This document shows, one piece after another, positions 10,757 to 22,708 of a DNA stretch of 64,000 nucleotides (position 1 is the stretch's first letter; each line of letters begins with the position of its first letter). The notes beneath the pieces are model-generated. The model ran no database searches. It saw nothing but the letters and a program-made list of their open reading frames with translations, and was not told the origin of the DNA. The stretch spans positions 21,035,426 to 21,099,425 of the forward strand of contig OX421506.1 in the NCBI GenBank assembly GCA_949126835.1, in the 5' to 3' direction. The translations under genes and the position numbers were made by a program. Source of the DNA: Anisus vortex (taxonomy: Eukaryota > Mollusca > Gastropoda > Planorbidae).

Positions 10757-13700
10757 GGGAACTCTATCAGTCAATGAGAATGTTGAACTCTAACAGTCAT
10801 TGAGAATGTTGAACTCTATCGGTCATTGACAATGTTGAACTCTATCAGTCATTGAGAATGTTGAACTCTATCAGTCATTGAGAATGTTGAACTCTAACAG
10901 TCATTGAGAATGTTGAACTCTGTCAATCATTGAGAATGTTGAACTCTATCAGTCATTGAGAATGTTGAACTCTATCAGTCATTGAGAATGTTGAACTCTA
11001 TCAGTCATTGAGAATGTTGAACTCTATCAGTCATTGAGAATGTTGAACTCTATCAGTCATTGAGAATGTTGAACTCTATCAGTCATTGAGAATGTTGAAC
11101 TCTATCAGTCATTGAGAATGTTGAACTCTATCAGTCATTGAGAATGTTGAACTCTATCAGTCATTGAGAATGTTGAACTCTATCAGTCATTGAGAATGTT
11201 GAACTCTATCAGTCATTGAGAATGTTGAACTCTATCAGTCATTGAGAATGTTGAACTCTATCAGTCATTGAGAATGTTGAACTCTATCAGTCATTGAGAA
11301 TGTTGAACTTTCTCAGTCATTGAGAATGTTGAACTCTATCGGTCATTGAGAATGTTGAACTCTATCAGTCATTGAGAATGTTGAACTCTATCAGTCATTG
11401 AGAATGTTGAACTCTATCAGTCATTGAGAATGTTGACTTCTATCAGTCATTGAGAATGTTGAACTCTATCAGTCATTGAGAATCTTGAACTCTATCAGTC
11501 ATTGAGAATCTTGAACTCTATCAGTCATTGAGAATGTTGAACTCTATCAGTCATTGAGAATGTTGAACTCTATCAGTCATTGATAATGTTGAACTCTATC
11601 AGTCATTGAGAATATGAACTCTATCAGTCATTGAGAATGTTGAACTTTCTCAGTCATTGAGAATGTTGAACTCTATCAGTCATTGAGAATGTTGAACTTT
11701 CTCAGTCATTGAGAATGTTGAACTCTATCGGTCATTGAGAATGTTGAACTATCAGTCATTGAGAATGTTGAACTCTATCAGTCATTGAGAATGTTGAACT
11801 CTATCAGTCATTGAGAATGTTGAACTTTCTCAGTCATTGAGAATGTTGAACTCTATCGGTCATTGAGAATGTTGAACTCTATCAGTCATTGAGAATGTTG
11901 AACTCTATCAGTCATTGAGAATGTTGAACTCTATCAGTCATTGAGAATGTTGAACTCTATCAGTCATTGAGAATGTTTACTTCTATCAGTCATTGAGAAT
12001 GTTGAACTCTATCAGTCATTGAGAATCTTGAACTCTATCAGTCATTGAGAATGTTGAACTCTATCAGTCATTGAGAATGTTGAACTCTATCAGTCATTGA
12101 GAATGTTGAACTCTATCAGTCATTGAGAATGTTGAACTCTATCAGTCATTGAGAATGTTGAACTCTATCAGTCATTGAGAATGTTGAACTCTATCAGTCA
12201 TTGAGAATCTTGAACTCTATCAGTCATTGAGAATGTTGAACTCTATCAGTCATTGAGAATGTTGAACTCTATCAGTCATTGAGAATGTTGAACTCTATCA
12301 GTCATTGAGAATGTTGAACTTTCTCAGTCATTGAGAATGTTGAACTCTATCTGTCATTGAGAATGTTGAACTCTATCAGTCATTGAGAATGTTGAACTCT
12401 ATCAGTCATTGAGAATGTTGAACTCTATCAGTCATTGAGAATGTTGACTTCTATCAGTCATTGAGAATGTTGAACTCTATCAGTCATTGAGAATGTTGAA
12501 CTCTATCAGTCATTGAGAATCTTGAACTATCAGTCATTGAGAATGTTGAACTCTATCAGTCATTGAGAATGTTGAACTCTATCAGTCATTGATAATGTTG
12601 AACTCTATCAGTCATTGAGAATATGAACTCTATCAGTCATTGAGAATGTTGAACTTTCTCAGTCATTGAGAATGTTGAACTCTATCAGTCATTGAGAATG
12701 TTGAACTTTCTCAGTCATTGAGAATGTTGAACTCTATCGGTCATTGAGAATGTTGAACTATCAGTCATTGAGAATGTTGAACTCTATCAGTCATTGAGAA
12801 TGTTGAACTCTATCAGTCATTGAGAATCTTGAACTCTATCAGTCATTGAGAATGTTGAACTCTATCAGTCATTGAGAATGTTGAACTCTATCAGTCATTG
12901 AGAATGTTGAACTCTATCAGTCATTGAGAATGTTGAACTTTCTCAGTCATTGAGAATGTTGAACTCTATCGGTCATTGAGAATGTTGAACTCTATCAGTC
13001 ATTGAGAATGTTGAACTCTATCAGTCATTGAGAATGTTGAACTCTATCAGTCATTGAGAATGTTGAACTCTATCAGTCATTGAGAATGTTGACTTCTATC
13101 AGTCATTGAGAATGTTGAACTCTATCAGTCATTGAGAATCTTGAACTCTATCAGTCATTGAGAATGTTGAACTCTATCAGTCATTGAGAACGTTGAACTC
13201 TATCAGTCATTGAGAATGTTGAACTCTATCAGTCATTGAGAATGTTGAACTCTATCAGTCATTGAGAATCTTGAACTATCAGTCATTGAGAATGTTGAAC
13301 TCTATCAGTCATTGAGAATGTTGAACTCTATCAGTCATTGATAATGTTGAACTCTATCAGTCATTGAGAATATGAACTCTATCAGTCATTGAGAATGTTG
13401 AACTTTCTCAGTCATTGAGAATGTTGAACTCTATCAGTCATTGAGAATGTTGAACTTTCTCAGTCATTGAGAATGTTGAACTCTATCGGTCATTGAGAAT
13501 GTTGAACTATCAGTCATTGAGAATGTTGAACTCTATCAGTCATTGAGAATGTTGAACTCTATCAGTCATTGAGAATCTTGAACTCTATCAGTCATTGAGA
13601 ATGTTGAACTCTATCAGTCATTGAGAATGTTGAACTCTATCAGTCATTGAGAATGTTGAACTCTATCAGTCATTGAGAATGTTGAACTTTCTCAGTCATT

Positions 13701-14532
13701 GAGAATGTTGAACTCTATCGGTCATTGAGAATGTTGAACTCTATCAGTCATTGAGAATGTTGAACTCTATCAGTCATTGAGAATGTTGAACTCTATCAGT
13801 CATTGAGAATGTTGAACTCTATCAGTCATTGAGAATGTTGACTTCTATCAGTCATTGAGAATGTTGAACTCTATCAGTCATTGAGAATCTTGAACTCTAT
13901 CAGTCATTGAGAATGTTGAACTCTATCAGTCATTGAGAACGTTGAACTCTATCAGTCATTGAGAATGTTGAACTCTATCAGTCATTGAGAATGTTGAACT
14001 CTATCAGTCATTGAGAATGTTGAACTCTATCAGTCATTGAGAATGTTGAACTCTATCAGTCATTGAGAATGTTAAACTCTATCAGTCATTGAGAATGTTG
14101 AACTCTATCAGTCATTGAGAATGTTGAACTCTATCAGTCATTGAGAATGTTGAACTCTATCAGTCAATGAGAATGTTGAACTCTATCAGTCATTGAGAAT
14201 CTTGAACTCTATCAGTCATTGAGAATGTTGAACTCTATCAGTCATTGAGAATGTTGAACTCTATCAGTCATTGAGAATGTTGAACTCTATCAGTAATTGG
14301 GAATGTTGAACTCTATCAGTCATTGAGAATGTTGAACTCTATCAGTCATTGAGAATGTTGAACTCTATCAGTCATTGAGAATGTTGAACTCTATCAGTCA
14401 TTGAGAATGTTGAACTCTATCAGTCATTGAGAATGTTGAACTCTATCAGTCATTGAGAATGTTGAGCTCCATCAGTCATTGAGAATGTTGAACTCTATCA
14501 GTCATTGAGAATGTTGAACTCTATCAGTCATT
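10757..14532. repeat. 26-bp minisatellite, about 145 copies
   Basis: Tandem copies of the 26-bp unit GTTGAACTCTATCAGTCATT + GAGAAT fill nearly 3.8 kb of the second visible lectin intron. Variant units (GAACTTTCTC, AATCTTGAAC, AATATGAACT, GTTGACTTC, GAACGTTG) recur in the same order about 749 bp apart (for example GAACGTT at 13189 and 13938, AATATGAACT at 12620 and 13369). The array therefore has a higher-order repeat level. No spacer lies between units, which rules out a CRISPR array. Confidence 0.95.
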
Positions 14533-14769
14533 ACAAAATGAACTTTTTTTCCACTTTCAAGGTTCTACAATTCCCCAATCATCCGTAGTGTAGATGACTT
14601 CTTTATGTATATAACAAGAGGTATAGTAAAATGTTGCTATATATAATGTAAATATAATATAATATAAAAGACGTGAATGCGATGGTCAAACCCATGTACA
14701 AACATTTGAAGCGAATTAGTTATTTTAAATTCTGACGCCTTGTGATTTTATTTTTATTTTCTTGAACAG

Positions 14770-15431
14770 CAGATGGAACTATTCTTGCTGCGGTCTCCAG
14801 AAATACCCAGGCCTTGGCCAGACTCGACTCAGACTTCATAAACGTGGAAGGGCGCATGTCTCTAGATCACATTTCTTATCTTCAAATCACGTGGCCGAGT
14901 GTGTCGTACGGCGGCGGCAACCAATCAAAATACTTTTGCGTCGTTCACGTGCAAAACTCGGCTGGTCAAGAAACTATATACAATGCCAATGTTTTGGTTG
15001 CAGTGCAAAGGGTGAACTATGTGGACCTGGTCAACTTTATTTATAATGAAAAGAGGGCACTGGTGAAACACATAAGTGACATGGAGAAACTGCAACAAAG
15101 TGTCCGGGACCTAAATGCATTTAACACGGAGCTTACAACTCATATGGAACATGGCTCTAGGTTATATTGTGGGGGTTCAAACACATATGTGCCTAGCGGG
15201 TATGGCACAGAAATGCAATATGTCGCGCGGGTTAATTTTCAAAAGCCTTTTGCTAAAACACCAGTGGTTATGTACAATGTGCGCATTTTAGATGTCCCTG
15301 AAAATATGCACTTTCGCGTGTTTTATTATTCTCGGAATATTAACACTACAGGGTTTGATATGGTCTGTGGTACTTGGGATGGTTCATTCATCAATTCCAT
15401 AAGCATAGACTGGACTGCTAGTGTTGTTTAA
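14770..15431 (+). CDS. Ig/H-type lectin gene, last exon
   Basis: The acceptor CAG is at 14767-14769 (an alternative is 14772), and the frame runs to TAA at 15429-15431. The first part completes an Ig domain: E strand SYLQITWPSV, F strand SKYFCVVHV with the second Ig cysteine near 14937, then a G strand. This resembles the Ig domains of snail FREP/CREP proteins (FLQLSWP...Y-x-C). About 45 residues with heptad character follow (EKRALVKHISDMEKLQQ), a likely coiled coil. The C-terminal 90 residues are an H-type lectin domain: cysteine near 15168, PFAKTPVV, then a second cysteine near 15366 in GFDMVCGTWDGS and a final IDWTA. The cysteine pair matches the disulfide of Helix agglutinin. The predicted role is secreted sugar recognition, perhaps in immunity. 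Confidence 0.8.
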
Positions 15432-16808
15432 TCTACTTAATATTTCACGACGTTCTTTTGTTGAACTTACAGGGGGAGTGAGGGGGGGAATTAGACAAAC
15501 TACATGTGAATTTAGTAATAGCTGGCTTTCATAACCTTTAACCTAATCTATTTTGTTTATTATGCTTTGTACAAGAGCTTAAATAATAATCAGTCCAACA
15601 TGGTCTGTGAGATTAAGTTGTAGTGTGTTTATATGTAGCATAATATAAATGTAATTGTGTTTGCTTTCATCGGATTTAATCGTAATTGCCGCATTCATAT
15701 TTACTGGGACTTAAAGGGTATGCTAGCTCTTTGGTCCTTCCCTTTTTAGAATATACATTAAAAATAAATATGATTTTATACATAACGGAAGTGTCTACAA
15801 AGAAGAAGATTACTTGTGCTTCGCAAATCCGTGGTTAAAAAATCTAGTCTAGCGTCAAATGTTATATGATGTTAAGTTGTTGGTTTTCTTTGTTAGTTCG
15901 ACACAAAAAATATTATAGGTTCTAAGTTGTTGTTGTTTTAAAAAGATTTGACGTATAGGCTAGGTATCTTAGTTTAACTAATATACTGTATGTGTTATCA
16001 TTTTGTTGTGATGTTTATAAATGTAAAAATAAGAATATGAGCTTAATTTTATCCTACTCTATTGTCTAGGCCTACATTCGTCAACAAATTTAACTGGTAT
16101 ATAAACTCATATATACTCATAAATATGTTCCTACAAAATGTATTGATTACGAGTTACAAGGGCCGCGCGTATTTTGAACAAGCAACAAAAGAGGCTACCA
16201 GCGAGGAACAATAAAGGGAAAGTCCGAAAATTGAAGACAAAATTTTAGTAAAAAAAATATGAATGTATCATTCATATGTAAAATAAAATTCGGCACATTG
16301 ATTATAAGAATAGCCTTATTTGATGTATTCTAATATAGGCTTGTATTATTGTCATTGTAAGCTATTCTATTAGTAGCTGAAATATGTGTCTTACTGTGAA
16401 TCCTGTTTTTATGCAGTTAATTTAAATACAATTCTTAAATGTTTACCTAGCGTCCTTAAAGTCGTATTGTATTAAAAGTGTAACATAAGCTTATTCGAGT
16501 GTTGTTGTTTTTTAATATTCCTAAGTCTTTAAAATAATTTATTTTGATGTAAAAAAATAGCTAAGCAAATAACACAATTGCCTCATGTTCGGTTGCTAAT
16601 TATCTTTCCACATCACAAATATTATATCTAATTATACATGACTTTAAATGAGCATTATATATATTATATAAAAATAATAATAGGCCTTTGTTCTTTTTTT
16701 TTCTTTTCTAAATTGTCCATATTTATACGGATGTCGTATCAAGACTTTACCACAACTGTTATTGAACCCTAACTGATCATTTCATCGTTACGAGATCATA
16801 TTCTAGAC
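15432..16808. other. 3' flank of the lectin gene
   Basis: AT-rich, with no coding pattern. It begins with the likely 3' UTR. I see no other gene before the MITE at 16809. Confidence 0.5.
15763..15768 (+). terminator. Candidate polyadenylation signal of the lectin gene
   Basis: AATAAA lies about 330 bp after the lectin stop codon. It is the first canonical signal in the 3' flank, so it is a reasonable end for the transcript. Confidence 0.4.
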
Positions 16809-17323
16809 CAAGGACGGGCAAACTACGGCCCGAGGGACGCATGTGCCAGGCAACTGATATCATGCGGCCCACCAGTGCATTTAGAGTTATAAAAAAATTC
16901 TTCCTTATTTTTATAGTTGAATTTTGAAGAATTTCATGAATCGTGGTGGTTTTTATAACATTTTTGAACAGTTCAAGAATATTGTCAAAAAATGCAATAA
17001 GTTACACTCATCTCATTAGAAATCAATAATTGTAGAGACCATTTAGTGGGTTTAGGTATAAATTAAAGCTATTGATAGATAATATTAATTAATTAATTAA
17101 CAAATTAATAAAAGGATTGTGTAGTTTTTGTAAAATATAGTTTATACGTATGTAGTCTTAAGTACAATAAAATTGCAACAATTGTTTAATAACCTATAAA
17201 AAAAATCATAATTACATATTGCTATAGGTTGCGCAAACAAAGTGGACATTAAATATATCAGGCCCGCCAATACTTTTACATTTGTCAATGTGGCCCTTCA
17301 CAGAAAAAGTTTGCCCACCCCTG
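16809..17323. mobile_element. hAT-type MITE with 8-bp target duplication
   Basis: The ends are CAAGGACGGGCAAACT and AGTTTGCCCACCCCTG, which are imperfect inverted repeats of the CAGGGGTGGGCAAACT type. The flanks carry the perfect 8-bp duplication TTCTAGAC (16801-16808 and 17324-17331), the hallmark of hAT transposition. The 515-bp body has no transposase frame, so it is non-autonomous. Confidence 0.85.
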
Positions 17324-18115
17324 TTCTAGACCATTTTACATATAGGTCAGGCGGCACATAGTCCAGTTGTTTCCACGATGATACGAATGTATGGCTTTCG
17401 CATTTTTTATTTAACAGCAAACATAATCATTTAAAAATACGTGTTACAAACCTCTATCCAGCTAGAAAGTGACACTTTACTACTTCAAGACTCAAAACCC
17501 GAAAATTTCGGGCACCATTACTAGTAGTTTAATGTCAAAGCTAAAACCGATTTAAAGAAATTAAAACAAACTGTCATTCTTTTATTCGTCTTTGTTCTTC
17601 ATAACGGCTAGACAGCTAGTTATAGTACCTTAACTTCTAAAATTTTGTAAATTTAAATTTAAATTTTAGATAAGGGGGGTAATTTTGTAGAACTTTATTA
17701 AACACAGAATTATCTTAGTTGTCTCTCTTTTATTAAATGTTATTAACAGAAATACAACGTTTCCCAAACTGTAATTTTCCGTGACCCGGTTATTATTATT
17801 CTTGCCTTTTCGTAACACACTTACGTTTTGTATCGTCCATAATGCTAGTCCAAAAGTATATTAGTAATATTTAATTTATGGCTATTTTCGCGAATAGTAA
17901 TTATGTATATGTGTATACTTAATGTTAGGGGCAATGCTCTTCAGAGGCATAGCGAGGGGGGAAACGGCAAAAAGAGCGCATATACCCTGGGCGTCTAAGG
18001 GTGGCAGAATGAGGCTAATGAGCTTAGGACTAAATTTAGACAAATGTGATTAAACTGTTTAACTTTAAACAAATTTTATAGTTCGTCCCAGGACGCAAAA
18101 TATATCATAGCAGCT
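17324..18115. other. No gene seen
   Basis: AT-rich intergenic sequence with no coding or RNA structure that I recognise. Confidence 0.5.
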
Positions 18116-18500
18116 TAATTGCTCGGCGTTGCCCGGGAGAAAATAAAACAGGCCTGTATAAGCTACAGATAAAAAATAATTACAAACAACAGTGAACAGA
18201 AAGCTTTAAATCTAATAACTAAACATATATTATTTTTTACTGAAGACTTTTAGGAAAGTAATTTAAAATAAATGTTGTAATCGGGTACAAACTAAACAAG
18301 TCTTTTTTTTAATTAACGAAATCTAAATTGCCCGGTGTTGCCCGTAGATTGACAATTTTTTTTTTAAAGTAATATTTATTTAATTAAAAAAATGTGAAAA
18401 ATTGTATTGACTGACTGGAGACTCGAACTCGGGAAGCCAGCATGGCATTATCAACTTAGCTAGCGAAGACACATATCTGAATTGTAATCGCAAAAATACA
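18116..18500. repeat. Interspersed repeat with CGGCGTTGCCCGGG end, copy 1
   Basis: It starts with TTGCTCGGCGTTGCCCGGGA, continues with a shared AT-rich body (CTGAAGACTTTTAGGAAAGT and TGTAATCGGGTA), then an internal GCCCGGTGTTGCCCG near 18330. It ends in a tRNA-like block (GACTGGAGACTCGAACTCGG) near 18411. On the minus strand that block reads as a pol III B box. Related copies lie at 18556-19022 and 60575-60985. Confidence 0.6.
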
Positions 18501-18555
18501 ATAAGGAACAATTTAATAAGGTTTATCACACACGCAGTCTACTTTATAAATATAC

Positions 18556-19022
18556 AAGCCCGGCGTTGCCCGGGTGAAAAAAAAAAGGACTGTTTGAGGT
18601 GCAGATAATAAATTTATAAACTAAACTTAAAAGAAAGCTATAAATCTTATATTTAAATTATAATTTTTTTACTGAATACTTTTAGGAAAGTAAATAAATA
18701 TTGTAATCGGGTAAAAAAAAAAAGGCAAACATTTTTATTTAACAAACTTTATATTGCCTGTAGATTTACAATGTCTTTTGTTTAAAAAAGTTTGAAAAAT
18801 TAATTGTTGAAAAAAAAAGAGAACCTAACTGGAGAATCGAACCCTGGTCGCTCGTATAGCAGTCCACTACGTTTACCACTGAGCTATCTAAGACACATGT
18901 CCGATAAGAAAAATTATTAGACGGTATATAGTGCTAGGCCTAGATAGGTCAGTGATATCACGTGATTTCAAACTGACCAATGGAGATCCGCGGGGGGGGG
19001 CCTAACACGGTCTTTTTATATA
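18556..19022. repeat. Interspersed repeat with CGGCGTTGCCCGGG end, copy 2
   Basis: Same layout as copy 1: AAGCCCGGCGTTGCCCGGGT, the TTTTAGGAAAGT body, a tRNA-like block near 18830 (ACTGGAGAATCGAACCCTGG), then a stretch ending in a TATATATA tract near 19015. The tRNA-like block on the minus strand suggests a SINE or SINE-bearing composite. Confidence 0.6.
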
Positions 19023-19074
19023 TATAAATATTTACTGCTCTGGTTCTCTTTATTGCGAATTAGCCCTACTCGGA

Positions 19075-19876
19075 ACTCGTTTATAAGTCTTTCGTTAGTT
19101 TTAAAACGATAATATGACGTAGATACTCGTTTATAAGTCTTTCGTTAGTTTTAAAACGATAATATGACGTAGATACTCGTTTATAAGTCTTTCGTTAGTT
19201 TTAAAACGATAATATGACGTGGATACTCGTTTATAAGTCTTTCGTTAGTTTTAAAACGATAATATGACGTCGATACTCGTTTTAAGTCTTTCGTTAGTTT
19301 TAAAACGATAATATGACGTAGATACTCGTTTATAAGTCTTTCGTTAGTTTTAAAACGATAATATGACGTAGATACTCGTTTATAAGTCTTTCGTTAGTTT
19401 TAAAACGATAATATGACGTAGATACTCGTTTATAAGTCTTTCGTTAGTTTTAAAACGATAATATGACGTAGATACTCGTTTATAAGTCTTTCGTTAGTTT
19501 TAAAACGATAATATGACGTAGATACTCGTTTATAAGTCTTTCGTTAGTTATAAAACGATAATATGACGTAGATACTCGTTTATAAGTCTTTCGTTAGTTA
19601 TAAAACGATAATATGACGTAGATACTCGTTTATAAGTCTTTCGTTAGTTATAAAACGATAATATGACGTAGATACTCGTTTATTAAGTCTTTCGTTAGTT
19701 ATAAAACGATAATATGACGTATATACTCGTTTATTTAGTCTTTCGTTAGTTATAAAACGATAATATGACGTAGATACTCGTTTATTAAGTCTTTCGTTAG
19801 TTATAAAACGATAATATGACGTATATACTCGTTTATTAAGTCTTTCGTTAGTTATAAAACGATAATATGACGTAGA
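19075..19876. repeat. 50-51-bp minisatellite, about 16 copies
   Basis: The tandem unit begins ACTCGTTTATAAGTCTTTCG, continues TTAGTTTTAAAACGATAATA and ends TGACGTAGAT. Units change gradually along the array: TTAGTTTTAAAA on the left becomes TTAGTTATAAAA on the right, and TTATAAG becomes TTATTAAG (a 51-bp unit). The 51-bp form leaves an open minus-strand frame purely because 51 is a multiple of three. Confidence 0.93.
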
Positions 19877-20002
19877 TTTGTTAAAAGTTTTCGGTGGGCT
19901 AATTGCTTTGACGATTTGGTACCGGGTCGCGAACAGACATTTGGTCATTTGGAAAACGATACAACGTTAAAATTATTGAGGTAAATTAATTAAAAGGTAG
20001 AT

Positions 20003-20094
20003 GAATGCGTGTGTGTGCGCGTGTATGCGTGCGTGAATGCGTGCGTGCGTGAATGGGTGCGTGCGTGAATGGGTGCGTGCGCGTGTGTGTACAC
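20003..20094. repeat. Simple repeat (TGCG/TGAATGGG)
   Basis: A short low-complexity tract of GTGCGTGCGTGAATGGGT-like units. No function inferred. Confidence 0.85.
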
Positions 20095-20132
20095 TAAGCA
20101 ATGATATTTTCTGCCCAGTTTAAATTTGTTTT

Positions 20133-20395
20133 TGGGGGCACGGTAGCCGAGCGGCAGCGCGTTCGACTGGCGAGCCGAAGGTCCCGGGTTCGAATCCTGG
20201 TGCAGGCTATGATTTTTTTCTTGGGTCTGGAGGGTGTCCCTGAGTCTACCCAGCTCTGATGGATACATGAAATTAGTTAAGGTAAAGAAAAGGCAGCTGT
20301 GCATAGTGCTGGCCACACAATCACCTAGTATGCCGTGGCCACAGAAACTGGTGAACTGGTGAAACAAATCTTAATTTGACTTGATTGCAGATGTT
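20133..20395 (+). repeat. tRNA-derived SINE
   Basis: The head GGCACGGTAGCCGAGCGGCA contains an A box, and CCCGGGTTCGAATCCTGG contains a B box. Together they give a nearly complete tRNA-like half of about 75 bp. A non-tRNA body of about 180 bp follows. The 5' half would be transcribed by pol III in an active copy. I treat it as a SINE rather than a tRNA gene because the acceptor ends do not pair cleanly. Confidence 0.7.
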
Positions 20396-20629
20396 CCGCC
20401 TTTCACCATCAATTAAAAAATATATAAAAGGACTAAGCTTATTAGAACACAAGCACAGAAATATACTTACAAAATTGACATGCCCGCACACTATCATATT
20501 ATCTATCATTAGCCTTAAGAGTCATCTATTGAATTTCTGGCTGACAGACGATTCTGTTGAAAAATTCGCATTTAGAGTGGAACAAAGGCATTCCTAAATC
20601 TCTTTGATCTTGCCCTTATTGATAGAATC

Positions 20630-21010
20630 CGACCACTTCGACAAGATCAGATGTAGTTGTTGTTTAGTGGGTGTGCAAGGTCCTGGAGGATTTTATCAAT
20701 CATTGATAGGCAGTGAGGCACATTGAGTTGAACGAATCTCCAGGATTTTGTAGTTGTGTCTGTGTTGTAGCCTACGAGAAGCTTTGTTTATCAGACGGTC
20801 TGTATTTTGTTTAATGTAGTGGTATTATCATACCTGCATGTGATTGAGAAGGTCATAATGCTATCACCAGTCGCGGTGTAAAAAAATAGATTCATGATGG
20901 TCTTGTCTATATGAAATTTCTGGTTGATTTTCTTACAGAGGCTTTGGCAGTGGTCAGACCAAGACATCTTGTCATTGATTGTAACGCCTAGATATTTAGA
21001 TCCATATTGC
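20630..21010 (-). pseudogene. LINE reverse transcriptase fragment
   Basis: Read on the minus strand, it encodes YGSKYLGVTINDKMSWSDHC and then KKINQKFHIDKTIMN, a typical RT thumb region of animal LINEs (KYLGV-x-I-x-x-KLSW). The frame then breaks into stops. Only a short piece remains, so it is dead. Confidence 0.65.
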
Positions 21011-21214
21011 GAGACTTGAACTATTATCTGTTTTTTTTATATTTACAAATCAGCCAACTTGTGATTTGGTTTTCCTTTCAACAATCTACAGTCACTTCTT
21101 ATGCTTTTGTGACATTTAATATCAGTCATGTAGAGTCTAGGCCTTTAGTTGTCTCTTATCTTATACATTACAGTATATACTTGTATATATGTATGTATCT
21201 TATCTTATCTTATC

Positions 21215-22390
21215 TTATACATTACAGACGCTCCTTCTATAAAGAAGATTATTGCGTCCTACGCTCATCCGTGGTCCGAGTCTAGTCTTGCATTTTTATT
21301 AATGTTTTAAATGATGTTAGGTTATTGGTTTTCCTGGTTTGTTCAGGCAACCCATTCCATGCCCGAATGCCACTCGGGAAGAAAGAGTACTTATATGCAT
21401 TTGTTCTCGCATAAGGGACAAGGAAGGTGTTTTTGTCTTTATGTTTATCTGAGCTTTGCAACAGATTGTTATTGGGTTGTATTTCTAAATTAGAGTTTAA
21501 TGCCTTATGTATTATTACTACTTTACTCTTTGCCCTTCTGTCCTCTAGTGTTTCTAGGTTTAGTGATTTGATTAATGGTGTTACTCTTGTCAATGGGGAA
21601 TATTCACTACTTATAAACCTTGCAGCTCTTTTTTGAATTTGTTCTAATTTTGTAATGTTTTCTTTAGTTGATGGGTCCCATACAGATCCTGCATATTCTA
21701 GTATAGGCCTAACTAATGTGAGATAGCATTTTAGTTTTATATTCTTATTACATTTGTAAAAGTTCCTTTTTATGAATCCTAATGTTTTGTTTGATTTTTT
21801 AATTACTTCATCAATGTGAGGGTTCCAAGATAACTTATCATTTATTATTACTCCTAGATACTTAGCATTGCTAGTTTGAGTTAGTTCTTTACCATGAATG
21901 AAGTAGTTTGTTATTATTTGTTTCTTTTTCTTGGATACCCTTATTTATGGTCTCCGCACCATTTGTAAAAGTCTGAAATAGTTCTGTGATAGACACTTGG
22001 GCCTAAGCCTATTAAGCCTATTATCACTGGAAACAATACCGACTATGGTTGTGTTTGCGTATTTGATTAAGGGTACTGTGTCGATTGCCGGACTTCGAAT
22101 ATCATTGGTATAGGTGGCAGGCCTATAAAGAACCGGAGAGAGGACGCACACTTGAGTCGCTGCATTGGTAATTTCTCTTACTTTTCCGAGGTAGGCCTAC
22201 ATCGCTCCACTCTGACAAAGTGAGAGCAGTTTATCAACAAATCCATGACCCGGACTTGTTGGTGTTGATTGACATTTAAAGCGGGTATTTTTTTATAATA
22301 AGGTGTGATTGGGTGGTATTGAATGCAGTTGAGAAGTCAATGAAAAAATATTCAGGCGTATAATGTTTTGGTGTTGACCTGTCTTCTTCA
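21215..22390 (-). pseudogene. Decayed LINE reverse transcriptase
   Basis: On the minus strand the usual order of RT motifs can be followed across several frames: FFIDFSTAFNTTQSHL (motif A) near 22340, CVLSPVLY near 22145, KYANTTIVG (decayed YADD box) near 22050, FYKWCGDHK near 21960, KYLGVIINDKLSWNPHIDEV near 21860, and a C-terminal FLVPYARTNAYKYSFFPSG then WNGLP near 21350. Stops and frameshifts separate the motifs. Part of it may be a second LINE inserted in the first, because the thumb motif occurs twice within this region and 20630-21010. Confidence 0.7.
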
Positions 22391-22708
22391 TCATTGTAGG
22401 CAGAGCCTTTACAAGCTTATGTAGCGCCCCAGGGCAAAAGTTTCAGCGCCGCCCCCTTGCATACTGTAACTGCTTGTTTAGTACTATATTTGCTATATTT
22501 AGACTACATTTGCCGCCACCCTGGAAGTGTCGTCTCCGGGCAAATGCCCCCCTCTGACCCCCCCCCCCCTCTCAATGCGAGGGCACTGATTGTAGGCCTA
22601 CTGTGGTAACCCCGTTAGACCCGAGGAAAAAATCCACAATTTAAGGGTAATTTGATTGTTAATGCTATGGGATCAAAAGTGTGCATTACTACTTATCGTA
22701 TTTTATAG
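22391..22708. other. TE-like debris, no gene
   Basis: Contains a GC-rich stretch (AGCGCCCCAGGGCAAAAG near 22423, GGGCAAATGCCCCCC near 22538, then a C run) that looks like remains of a DNA element. I cannot define its ends. Confidence 0.35.

Noticed and set aside
10757..14532. Regular short repeats that might be a CRISPR array
   Set aside because: Units are directly adjacent with no unique spacers, and the setting is an animal intron. It is a minisatellite.
14762..15046. A 94-residue frame over the lectin exon
   Set aside because: It is an overlapping frame of the lectin exon and has no domain pattern. The Ig and lectin motifs are in the other frame.
19598..19948. A minus-strand frame with repeated SYYRFITNERLNKRV
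   Set aside because: It exists because the 51-bp repeat is a multiple of three. The 50-bp units of the same array do not keep the frame.
20140..20215. A tRNA gene with good A and B boxes
   Set aside because: The acceptor ends do not pair well and a SINE body follows, so it is the head of a SINE.
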